64,000 nt of DNA from Chitinophaga niabensis (GTDB taxonomy: Bacteria > Bacteroidota > Bacteroidia > Chitinophagales > Chitinophagaceae). Shown in pieces: positions 34,226-41,274 of the stretch (within the stretch, counting starts at the first letter, position 1; the number at the start of each line of letters is the position of its first letter). Where the stretch lies: contig NZ_CP154260.1 in assembly GCF_039545795.1 (NCBI RefSeq), positions 6,081,001-6,145,000 of the forward strand, in the 5' to 3' direction. Made by a program: the position numbers and the translations under genes. Under the pieces are notes generated by a model. The model saw only the letters and a program-made list of their open reading frames with translations, was not told the DNA's origin and did not search any database.

Positions 34226-34921
34226 ATGAGATATAAACATATTTTCTTCGATCTGGACCACACTTTGTGGGATTTCGAAGCCAATTGCATAGAAACGCTA
34301 CAGGAACTTTATACGGAACATGCGTTGGAAAAAAGAGGCATTCCTTCTTTTGAAACATTTTACGCTTCTTACTCCGTGATCAATGATAAATTATGGGACC
34401 GTTTCCGGAAAGGGCTCATCACGCGCCAGGATCTGCGTACCAAACGTTTCTCTTTAACCTTCCTTGATTTCAAGATAGGGGATGATAAGCTGAGTACCGC
34501 TATGGGTAAGCGGTTCATTGAAATACTGCCTACTAAAACTGCGCTATTTCCGCATGCGGTAGAGGTGTTGGATTACCTGCAGCAGAAGAAGTACCCCATT
34601 CATATGATCACGAATGGTTTTGAGGAAACGCAACTCCTCAAGATGCAGCATTCTGGGATACAACATTACTTCACGCACATCATTACATCAGAAACCTGTG
34701 GTAGTTTGAAACCGCATCGTGAGATCTATGATTTTGCGGTGAACCTTGCATCCACTACTGCTTCCGATAGTATTATGATCGGAGATACATTGGATGTGGA
34801 TATACTGGGAGCACAGCAGGTAGGGATGGACCAGGTGTATTTTGCGCCGAATCAAATTGTAGAGGGGGTGAAGCCTACTTATACGATCAAGTGTTTGAGT
34901 GAGTTGAAGGCGATCTTGTAG
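34226..34921 (+). CDS. yjjG: YjjG-family noncanonical pyrimidine nucleotidase (HAD)
   Basis: A 231-residue HAD phosphatase starting MRYKHIFFDLDHTLWDFE (nucleophile Asp10, DLDHTLWDF is typical of YjjG), motif II MITNGFEE, Lys in LKPHREIY, and motif IV MIGDTLDVDI. YjjG proteins dephosphorylate odd pyrimidine nucleotides and help exclude them from DNA. An ATG seven codons earlier is less likely because the HAD motif begins at once after 34226. Confidence 0.85.
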   Translation: MRYKHIFFDLDHTLWDFEANCIETLQELYTEHALEKRGIPSFETFYASYSVINDKLWDRFRKGLITRQDLRTKRFSLTFLDFKIGDDKLSTAMGKRFIEILPTKTALFPHAVEVLDYLQQKKYPIHMITNGFEETQLLKMQHSGIQHYFTHIITSETCGSLKPHREIYDFAVNLASTTASDSIMIGDTLDVDILGAQQVGMDQVYFAPNQIVEGVKPTYTIKCLSELKAIL

Positions 34922-34934
34922 AGACTCTGCCGCG

Positions 34935-35240
34935 CAGCAGAGGGCGGAGGTTTTTTCTTTGTTAAGAGTAAGAACCTTATTGGGTAGCAAAGGGGGGGCT
35001 TTTGTTAAGAATAAAAGACTTACTGAGTAGTGGAGGGGTTTTCTTTTGTTAAGAATAAAAGACCTTGCCGCGTAGCAAAGGGAGTAGTTTTTCACTTTAT
35101 TAAGAATAAAAACCTTACTGAGTAGCAAAGGATTTTTCTTTGTTAAGAATAAAAGACCTTGCCGTGTAGTAGAGGCGGAGGCTTTTCTTTTTAAAACAAA
35201 ATACGCAGCAGAGGGCCGTGGTTTTTACTTTATTATTAAG
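34935..35240. repeat. degenerate tandem array, seven units of 43-51 bp
   Basis: This 414-base gap contains the core word (g/a)ttaagaataaaagacct at 34961, 35004, 35048, 35099, 35142, 35191 (weak) and 35235, each separated by 43-51 bases, alternating with a second word like gtagcaaagg/gcagcagagg (34935, 34985, 35028, 35072, 35122, 35167, 35204). Long minus-strand reading frames over it are built from the repeat and are not taken as genes. The unit shares ttctttg..aa.aata...acctt with the 2413-2640 array. Confidence 0.75.
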
Positions 35241-35249
35241 AATAAAAAG

Positions 35250-35282
35250 AACACCCCCACGCACAATGTACGTGGGGGTGTT
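35250..35282. terminator. bidirectional terminator after the repeat array
   Basis: A perfect 12-bp stem aacacccccacg/cgtgggggtgtt with a nine-base loop, T-rich on the plus side and A-rich on the other; lies between YjjG and the small Cys-rich protein gene. Confidence 0.85.
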
Positions 35283-35335
35283 TATATTTTTAGCAGCTAC
35301 TGCATGTTTGCACAAAAGCGGCTTTTTCTTTTAGA

Positions 35336-35563
35336 TCACCCTTTCGCAGCAGGCTTTGCTTTCTTGGCTGCGCTGGCGGTTTTCATGGCAGCAGCTTTGC
35401 TGGGCATACAGCAGGATTTGCCTTTTGCGGTTTGTTCCTGTTTGCAGCAATCTTCTTTTTTCTCACAGGTAGCTTCTTTCTTCTTAGCAGTTACTTTTTC
35501 CTGTGCAAGCATGGGTCCGGCTAATAAGGTGATGGCTGCGAGTGCAAAAAATAATTTCTTCAT
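35336..35563 (-). CDS. small secreted Cys/Lys-rich protein
   Basis: A 75-residue protein: signal peptide MKKLFFALAAITLLAGPMLA|QE, then a Lys-rich mature part with Cys33, Cys39-Cys40 and Cys51-Cys52 (ATCEKKEDCCKQEQ, KGKSCCMPSK) and a Lys/Ala tail. No family is recognised. The paired cysteines suggest metal binding or disulfide bonding in the periplasm. It is the last gene after psd, 38 bases downstream, so it may ride on the cdsA-psd message. Confidence 0.6.
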   Translation of the reverse strand: MKKLFFALAAITLLAGPMLAQEKVTAKKKEATCEKKEDCCKQEQTAKGKSCCMPSKAAAMKTASAAKKAKPAAKG

Positions 35564-35601
35564 GGCTCAGGTCTTTTTAATGTATATGGAAGATAGTAAA
35601 A

Positions 35602-36258
35602 TTAACCCAACCGTGCAATCACCGTCTGGCCACCTTTTACGTTCTGCTCTAAAGCCACATCTACTTTTGTGCCTACAGGTAAGTAAATATCTACCCGGGA
35701 ACCGAATTTGATGAATCCCATCTCTTCATTCTGTTTCACCTGCATACCTGCTTTCAGATAATTTACAATCCTGCGGGCAAGTGCTCCGGCAATCTGGCGG
35801 ACCAGTATTTCCTGACGGCCATTGCCAATAACAACTGTATGGCGTTCATTTTCTGTGGAAGATTTCGGATGCCAGGCCACCAGGTATTTACCTGCATGGT
35901 ATTGGCTCAGCTTCACTTCTCCGCTGATAGGGTTCCTGTTCACATGCACATTGGCAGGACTCATAAAGATGGAAACCTGTAATCTCTTGTCTTTAAAGTA
36001 TTCTGTTTCAACCGTTTCTTCAATCACCACCACTCTTCCATCTGCCGGAGCGATCACCAGTTGTTCATCCTGGTTCAATACCCGGTTAGGTATGCGGAAA
36101 AAGGAAATAATGAAAAGGAATAAGATCAGGGAGATGGCTGATACCGTCCAGCAAAGAACAGGATTGGCCGGGAACCAGTAAAATAAAGCGCCGTTCAGCA
36201 GTGCCAATACAACAAAGGTTAGGGTAATGGTAGCAGTTCCCTCGCGGTGAATAGTCAT
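35602..36258 (-). CDS. psd: phosphatidylserine decarboxylase, short form
   Basis: Makes phosphatidylethanolamine from phosphatidylserine. A 218-residue proenzyme with two N-terminal membrane helices (about 8-55). 'IAPADGRVVVIEE', 'FMSPANVHVNRNPISGEV' (catalytic His) and the cleavage site GFIKFGSRVD (Gly186-Ser187, which becomes the pyruvoyl group) are present. It is the shorter 'archaeal-type' Psd common in Bacteroidota. Directly downstream of cdsA, so both steps of the phospholipid branch are encoded together. Confidence 0.9.
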   Translation of the reverse strand: MTIHREGTATITLTFVVLALLNGALFYWFPANPVLCWTVSAISLILFLFIISFFRIPNRVLNQDEQLVIAPADGRVVVIEETVETEYFKDKRLQVSIFMSPANVHVNRNPISGEVKLSQYHAGKYLVAWHPKSSTENERHTVVIGNGRQEILVRQIAGALARRIVNYLKAGMQVKQNEEMGFIKFGSRVDIYLPVGTKVDVALEQNVKGGQTVIARLG

Positions 36259-36325
36259 TGTTTTTGTTTTCGTTTAATTTCTTTGCCGGTTTTTCAGCGG
36301 TACGAAGGTATGAAGAAAATACCTT

Positions 36326-37210
36326 CTATTTAAAAACAAAGAGCAGTACATAGATCCATGCAAACGGGGCCGCTACCAGCAAGGAATCGAAGCGATCCAG
36401 GAAACCTCCGTGGCCCGGCATTATCTTACCGGAATCTTTTACGCCAGCCATTCTTTTCAGGCGGGATTCCAGAAGATCACCCGCAGAACCAAAGATAGCG
36501 GCGATAGTAGCTAAAGCTATCCAGTGAGGCCAGTACAGCAGCTCATTCCCCCAGAAATATCCATAGATCCCGGCGGCGGCAATAGCCAGTACCATTCCGC
36601 CTACAGTTCCTTCAATGGTTTTCTTTGGTGAAATGGAAGGGAAAAAAGGTGTGCGGCCAATGAGGGAACCTACAATGTAGGCCATGGTATCGTTGATCCA
36701 GATAAAAAAGATCAGCAATAAGGGGATCAGTGCCCCATACATGCTGAATGACAATGATTCCGTGAGAGAGCCGCCCTGATGCCCTACGCGGATATCTACC
36801 AGCAGTCCCAATGGAACAGTTACATATAAGAGACCAAGGAGGGAATACCCGATAAATTTCAGGGTGAAGTTCTTACTCATAAGTATCTCTCCGAGTGGAA
36901 GTACCAGTATGAAAATAAAGGCGGTGACCCAGCCTATTTCGCCCAGGGACAATTCCCCGAAACTGAAGTTAGGTCCTGAGAAAGCCATCATGATGGCGCA
37001 GCCTGCTACCAGTACACCATACTTATGCCAGGGCGAAATTTCATTGTACTCCGGATCGATCAGCCTTACCAGTTTGAAATATTCTTTTAAGGCAAAGAAG
37101 TTGATCAGGAAAAATAAGAGGAAGAACGTGTAATCATTATACAACATGCCTCCCAGCATGATTGCTACAAAAAACAAAGCAGTAATGGTACGCGTGATAA
37201 AGGTCTTCAT
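36326..37210 (-). CDS. cdsA: phosphatidate cytidylyltransferase
   Basis: CdsA converts phosphatidate and CTP to CDP-diacylglycerol. The 294-residue product has about eight membrane helices and the C-terminal signature 'GSAGDLLESRLKRMAGVKDSG', followed by MPGHGGFLDRFDS. It lies between DUF2007 and psd; all are on one strand with gaps below 70 bases, giving a membrane-lipid operon headed by a CPBP protease. Confidence 0.93.
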   Translation of the reverse strand: MKTFITRTITALFFVAIMLGGMLYNDYTFFLLFFLINFFALKEYFKLVRLIDPEYNEISPWHKYGVLVAGCAIMMAFSGPNFSFGELSLGEIGWVTAFIFILVLPLGEILMSKNFTLKFIGYSLLGLLYVTVPLGLLVDIRVGHQGGSLTESLSFSMYGALIPLLLIFFIWINDTMAYIVGSLIGRTPFFPSISPKKTIEGTVGGMVLAIAAAGIYGYFWGNELLYWPHWIALATIAAIFGSAGDLLESRLKRMAGVKDSGKIMPGHGGFLDRFDSLLVAAPFAWIYVLLFVFK

Positions 37211-37240
37211 TCTTTACTAGAAGTTGGATCGGGCGTAAAT

Positions 37241-37474
37241 CTACAGATTGTTTTCCATCTTCCCTTCCTGACTTGCGGCAATCAGTTCTTTTGCTTTCGC
37301 TTCGTTGGAATTATGTACGTACACTTCATCCATACCCGGTAACATTTGCACAAAGGATGAATCCTGGCGGTTCACTACCACGGCATCGATCTCATTTTCG
37401 AGCAGCATTCCTTTGATGATCTCCGCTTCAAAGGATATATTACTGCCAAATACTTTAACCCAGTCTTTTTCCAT
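37241..37474 (-). CDS. DUF2007 small protein
   Basis: A 77-residue protein with 'WVKVFGSNISFEAEIIKGML', 'ENEIDAVVVNRQDSSF' and 'EVYVHNSNEAKAKELI', the fold pattern of DUF2007 (putative signal-transducing small domain). Function is unknown. Starts three bases after the CPBP gene stop, upstream of cdsA. Confidence 0.8.
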   Translation of the reverse strand: MEKDWVKVFGSNISFEAEIIKGMLLENEIDAVVVNRQDSSFVQMLPGMDEVYVHNSNEAKAKELIAASQEGKMENNL

Positions 37475-37477
37475 ATT

Positions 37478-38434
37478 TCAATCTTTATTAAATATTGACT
37501 CATTATCGTTTTCTTCTTCTTCCGGCTCTGGCGGTAATGCAAAAGTCTGGCCAGCCAATTTTGCACGTTGCTGCAGTTGCCATAACAGGATGCCGGTAAC
37601 CGCTATACTGATGAAAACAAAGTACAAGGGTACATGTTCATCTTTGGTGGCATCATAGCTGATCAGCTTAATCTGGTAAAGATACACTAACACTACTTGC
37701 AGCCCATTGTTCAAAAAATGCCCCGCTATGGGTAACCAGAGGTTGCCCGTTACAAAGTATATGGCGCCCATCAGGAAACCCAGCAAAAACCGTGGCATAA
37801 ATCCGAGGAACTGGAAATGGATCACACTGAAGATAATGCCGGTGATAATAGCAGCCACCCAGCCGTTCTTAACCATTTGCGTCAGGATCCTTTGCACTAC
37901 TCCTCTGAACAGTACTTCTTCTGCGATGGCGGGTAATAGGGCCAGCATAAAGAGGTTCAGGAACATGGCCCCTATGTCCGGCATATCCAGCAACCGTTTT
38001 GTTTGTTCGGCCAGGCTTTCTTCCAGGTCCCGCAGGCTTTGCGGAATGGGCCAGGAGGTATTCCATTCACTCAATGCGCCTACCAGGGGCAGGGAGCAAA
38101 AGATGATCAGTAATGCCAACAGCAATTGCACCAGCTTTGGTTTTTGCCTGATACCCAGGTAGGTAGCCGGTTCAGGATGTGTAAGGTAGGCAAAGAGCAA
38201 ACCCGGCACCAGGAAGCCCACTACAGAATAGAGCATCTGAAAGACCTTCATGGCAAAGATGAAGTTCGGGCTGTTCCAGGCTGCGGGATCTTTATAATCC
38301 CCTATCGTGTAGCCGCCACTGATAGCAGGGAAGAAGGTGACCATGCCCAGTTGTGTGATCAATACAAATCCTATCCAGATGCCGAAAATAGTGGCCAATT
38401 GCATGAAGGGGGAATATTGCCTTAGGTAGCCCAT
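37478..38434 (-). CDS. CPBP-family intramembrane glutamic endopeptidase
   Basis: A 318-residue polytopic membrane protein (about seven helices). The Abi/CPBP catalytic motifs are EEVLFRG (Glu172-Glu173, Arg177), FSVIHFQFLGF (His206) and HFLNNGLQ. These proteases, related to Rce1, process prenylated or other membrane substrates; the bacterial substrate is unknown here. It is the first gene of the operon leading to cdsA and psd and diverges from dusB. Confidence 0.87.
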   Translation of the reverse strand: MGYLRQYSPFMQLATIFGIWIGFVLITQLGMVTFFPAISGGYTIGDYKDPAAWNSPNFIFAMKVFQMLYSVVGFLVPGLLFAYLTHPEPATYLGIRQKPKLVQLLLALLIIFCSLPLVGALSEWNTSWPIPQSLRDLEESLAEQTKRLLDMPDIGAMFLNLFMLALLPAIAEEVLFRGVVQRILTQMVKNGWVAAIITGIIFSVIHFQFLGFMPRFLLGFLMGAIYFVTGNLWLPIAGHFLNNGLQVVLVYLYQIKLISYDATKDEHVPLYFVFISIAVTGILLWQLQQRAKLAGQTFALPPEPEEEENDNESIFNKD

Positions 38435-38449
38435 AAATTATCGCTGTAG

Positions 38450-38457
38450 TATTTTTG
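38450..38457 (+). promoter_or_regulatory. -7 promoter element of dusB
   Basis: TATTTTTG, exact TAnnTTTG, 54 bases before the ATG at 38512. Confidence 0.5.
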
Positions 38458-38511
38458 CGTAAATTTACAGTGTGTTTGCCAGTTCAGCGACAAAATAAAA
38501 GGTGGCAACAT

Positions 38512-39597
38512 ATGAATCCGAATTATATGGTGAAAATAGGAGATATTGAATTGGGTGAATTCCCGTTATTACTGGCGCCCATGGAAGATGTAAGCGATCC
38601 CCCTTTTCGTGCAGTGTGTAAAATAAACGGGGCAGATCTGATGTATTCGGAGTTCATTTCTTCGGAGGGCCTTATCCGTGACGCCATTAAAAGCAGGCAG
38701 AAATTAGACATCTTTGATTACGAACGCCCTGTAGGTATTCAGATCTTTGGCGGCGATGAAGAACCCATGGCTATGGCAGCCCAGATTGTGGAAGCCGCCA
38801 ATCCTGACCTGCTGGACATCAACTTCGGCTGCCCGGTAAAAAAAGTGACCTGTAAAGGTGCCGGAGCAGGCATCCTGAAAGATATTCCCAAGATGGTAAA
38901 GCTTACAGCAGCTGTGGTAAAGGCTACCCGCCTGCCCGTTACTGTTAAGACCCGCCTGGGTTGGGACGATGATACCAAAAACATTGAGGAAGTGGCAGAA
39001 CGCCTGCAGGATGTTGGGATTAAAGCCCTTACCATCCATGGCCGTACCCGCACACAAATGTATAAGGGTCATGCGGACTGGACCCTGATCGGGAAAGTAA
39101 AGAACAACCCCCGGATCAATATTCCCATTTTCGGGAATGGCGATATCTGTACACCTGAACAGGCAAAGGCCGCCAGGGAAAGGTTTGGAGTAGATGGCGT
39201 GATGATCGGCCGTGCGGCTATCGGCTATCCCTGGATCTTTAATGAGATCAAGCATTTCCTGAAAACCGGCACGCATTTGCCACCACCGACTGTAGCTGAA
39301 CGCGTTAAGGTATGCAAACAGCACCTCCGCCATTCCATCAGCTGGAAGGGAGATGTGGTGGGTATCCTGGAAATGCGCAGGCATTATACGAATTACTTAA
39401 AAGGCTTACCCCATATCAAGGAATTCCGCTCACAATTAGTAACTTGCAATACAGCGTCAACCATAGAAGAAGTACTGGATGCTGTAGCATTACAGTATAA
39501 AGATCATATATTTGAGAGGACAATGCCCCCAATGAACGAACCAGTGGACGTACCAATTCATCCTGATATGGAGTTAGCGTGTGGTTTCCCAGATTAA
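38512..39597 (+). CDS. dusB: tRNA-dihydrouridine synthase DusB
   Basis: Flavoenzyme that reduces uridines in the D-loop of tRNA. The 361-residue product starts MNPNYMVKIGDIELG; 'LAPMEDVSDPPFRAVC', DINFGCPVKKVTCKGAGA (catalytic Cys), 'TIHGRTRTQMYKGHADW' and 'FGNGDI' and 'MIGRAAIGYPWIF' are DUS signatures. ATG 38512 fits the family; an earlier in-frame ATG adds 19 residues inside the promoter region. Confidence 0.92.
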   Translation: MNPNYMVKIGDIELGEFPLLLAPMEDVSDPPFRAVCKINGADLMYSEFISSEGLIRDAIKSRQKLDIFDYERPVGIQIFGGDEEPMAMAAQIVEAANPDLLDINFGCPVKKVTCKGAGAGILKDIPKMVKLTAAVVKATRLPVTVKTRLGWDDDTKNIEEVAERLQDVGIKALTIHGRTRTQMYKGHADWTLIGKVKNNPRINIPIFGNGDICTPEQAKAARERFGVDGVMIGRAAIGYPWIFNEIKHFLKTGTHLPPPTVAERVKVCKQHLRHSISWKGDVVGILEMRRHYTNYLKGLPHIKEFRSQLVTCNTASTIEEVLDAVALQYKDHIFERTMPPMNEPVDVPIHPDMELACGFPD

Positions 39598-39634
39598 ATC
39601 AATCCCAAGTTGAATCACAAAAAACCTCATCACA

Positions 39635-40204
39635 ATGGCCACGATCAAAAATCTGAAAAACGAAGTCTGGAAAGACTTGCAGATCAAAAACAAATCTGCC
39701 CTGCGCAAAAGATACGCAGTGTCCAACATGGGTAGAGTGATCAGTTACCGGGAAAGCATGGACGATGGAAAGTTGTTGAATGGCTCTACCGTTGAGGGTT
39801 ACACCGTACTCAACATTAAACCTGCAGACACTTATCAATCCCTCTATCTCCACCGCGAAGTTGCCCGGCTGTTTGCAAAGAAAGAAAGCCCCAAACAAAA
39901 ATTTGTTATCCATCTTGATTTCGACAAGAAGAACAACAAGATTTCCAACCTCCGCTGGGCCACTAAAGAAGAGATGGAAAAACACCAGCAGAAAAGTCCC
40001 GCCAAGATAGCTTACAAAGAAATGCAGCGTAACCGCCAGAAAGGGCTGAAGCTGAATGTAACCAAAGTGAAAAGTATCAAACGCCTGCTGGAGAAGCCCG
40101 GTAAGAAAACCATGAAGCAGATCGCGGAGCAGTTTGATATCAGCGAAATGCAGCTGTATCGTATTAAGAGTGGCGAGAACTGGAGCCATGTTACTTTGCC
40201 TTAA
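39635..40204 (+). CDS. NUMOD4/HNH-type protein with C-terminal helix-turn-helix
   Basis: A 189-residue protein: NUMOD4-like start (EVWKDLQI...YAVSNMGRVISY, about 8-38), an HNH-like core with HREVARLF (His73) and VIHLDFDKKNNKISNLRW (His93, Asn100/101, Asn105), a basic stretch, and a C-terminal helix-turn-helix 'TMKQIAEQFDISEMQLYRIKSG'. This is the layout of homing-endonuclease-like proteins of introns and phages, but here it is a free-standing chromosomal gene 38 bases after dusB, with no intron signal nearby. Nuclease activity and target are not known. Confidence 0.75.
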   Translation: MATIKNLKNEVWKDLQIKNKSALRKRYAVSNMGRVISYRESMDDGKLLNGSTVEGYTVLNIKPADTYQSLYLHREVARLFAKKESPKQKFVIHLDFDKKNNKISNLRWATKEEMEKHQQKSPAKIAYKEMQRNRQKGLKLNVTKVKSIKRLLEKPGKKTMKQIAEQFDISEMQLYRIKSGENWSHVTLP

Positions 40205-40290
40205 GAAGCATTACAAAAACAGAACAGGCCCCCATTACCAGAACACGCAAAACACCCCAATTCCCACGTTATCTGAATAAAACATATTTT

Positions 40291-40320
40291 CAATGGCCGC
40301 GCCAACCAGCGCGGCCATTG
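40291..40320. repeat. 12-bp perfect hairpin downstream of the HNH gene
   Basis: caatggccgcgc (40291-40302) and gcgcggccattg (40309-40320) are perfectly complementary with a six-base loop. There is no T run after it, so it is not a classical intrinsic terminator; it could stabilise a 3' end or be a protein site upstream of proC. Confidence 0.6.
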
Positions 40321-40386
40321 GCTTTCAGGGCTTTCCTTGCAGGGATGGCCCTTTTGTTTTAACTTACCCTTCCAAATTGATAGACT

Positions 40387-41187
40387 ATGTCCGGTAAAAA
40401 GATAGCCATTATTGGCGGCGGCAACCTCGGTTCCGCAATAGCAAAGGGCCTCCTGAAGAGTGGTTTTTCCAAAGCTGCAGAGATCACTGTTACCAAGCGT
40501 AACACATCTACCCTCAAAGACCTGAAAGAACAGGGGGTACAGGTAGAATCAGATAATGCCAAAGCCATCAGCCAGGCAGATGTAGTGGTGGTAGCCCTTA
40601 AACCGTACAACGTAAAAGAAGTGCTGAGTGAGCTGCGCGCCTCCTTTGATGCTAAAAAACAGATCCTCATCAGCGTGGTAACAGGTGTGTTCCTGGACGA
40701 TCTTGAAAAGATCACACTTCCCGGCCTGCCTATTTTCCGCGCCATGCCCAATACGGCCATTGCCATCCAGGAATCCATCACCTGCATCTGCGGCCGCAAT
40801 GCTACAGAAGAACAAAACCACTACGTAAAGGAGATGTTTGACCAGTTAGGCGTGTCCGTAAATATCGATGAGAAACTGATGGATGCAGCCACTGTATTAG
40901 GGGCCTGCGGCATTGCTTATGCCTTACGTTTCATCAGGGCCAGCATACAGGGAGGTATTGAAATAGGATTCGATGCCCGTACAGCCAACCTGATCGTTGC
41001 GCAAACCGTAAAAGGTGCAGCGGAATTACTGATCAAGGAAAAACGCCATCCTGAAGAAGAGATTGATAAGGTGACTACGCCTAAGGGCTGCACCATTGCA
41101 GGTTTAAATGAAATGGAACACCAGGGCTTCAGTTCTTCCCTCATCAAAGGGATCACGGCCTCCATGGATAAGATCATTAAAGGTTAA
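40387..41187 (+). CDS. proC: pyrroline-5-carboxylate reductase
   Basis: Last step of proline synthesis, reducing pyrroline-5-carboxylate. The 266-residue product begins MSGKKIAIIGGGNLGSAIAKGLL (Rossmann loop), with 'RAMPNTAIAIQES' and the C-terminal signature 'VTTPKGCTIAGLNEMEHQGFSSSLIKG'. Length is normal. Followed by a hairpin shared with the convergent RND operon. Confidence 0.93.
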   Translation: MSGKKIAIIGGGNLGSAIAKGLLKSGFSKAAEITVTKRNTSTLKDLKEQGVQVESDNAKAISQADVVVVALKPYNVKEVLSELRASFDAKKQILISVVTGVFLDDLEKITLPGLPIFRAMPNTAIAIQESITCICGRNATEEQNHYVKEMFDQLGVSVNIDEKLMDAATVLGACGIAYALRFIRASIQGGIEIGFDARTANLIVAQTVKGAAELLIKEKRHPEEEIDKVTTPKGCTIAGLNEMEHQGFSSSLIKGITASMDKIIKG

Positions 41188-41198
41188 TAAAAATAATT

Positions 41199-41221
41199 GG
41201 CCGGGATAAGACATCCCGGCC
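41199..41221. terminator. terminator hairpin between proC and the RND pump
   Basis: Stem ggccgggat/atcccggcc (41199-41207, 41213-41221), five-base loop; A/T-rich on both sides (better T run on the minus strand). Confidence 0.7.
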
Positions 41222-41274
41222 CTTATTTAGTTAAACCTACAACTGTTACACTGTTTGTAACAAAAATCTTATCC

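Noticed and set aside
34935..35240. Possible CRISPR array
   Set aside because: Units are degenerate, spacers are not unique or of constant length, and no cas genes are near.
34688..35315. Minus-strand open frames across the 35-kb repeats
   Set aside because: They are built from the tandem units (repeated FILNK-type strings), overlap yjjG and have no start signals; treated as non-coding.
39635..40204. HNH gene as evidence for an intron or prophage
   Set aside because: No split gene, integrase or phage genes are present around it.
40291..40320. Hairpin after the HNH gene as an intrinsic terminator
   Set aside because: Strong stem but no T run on either strand; listed only as a repeat.
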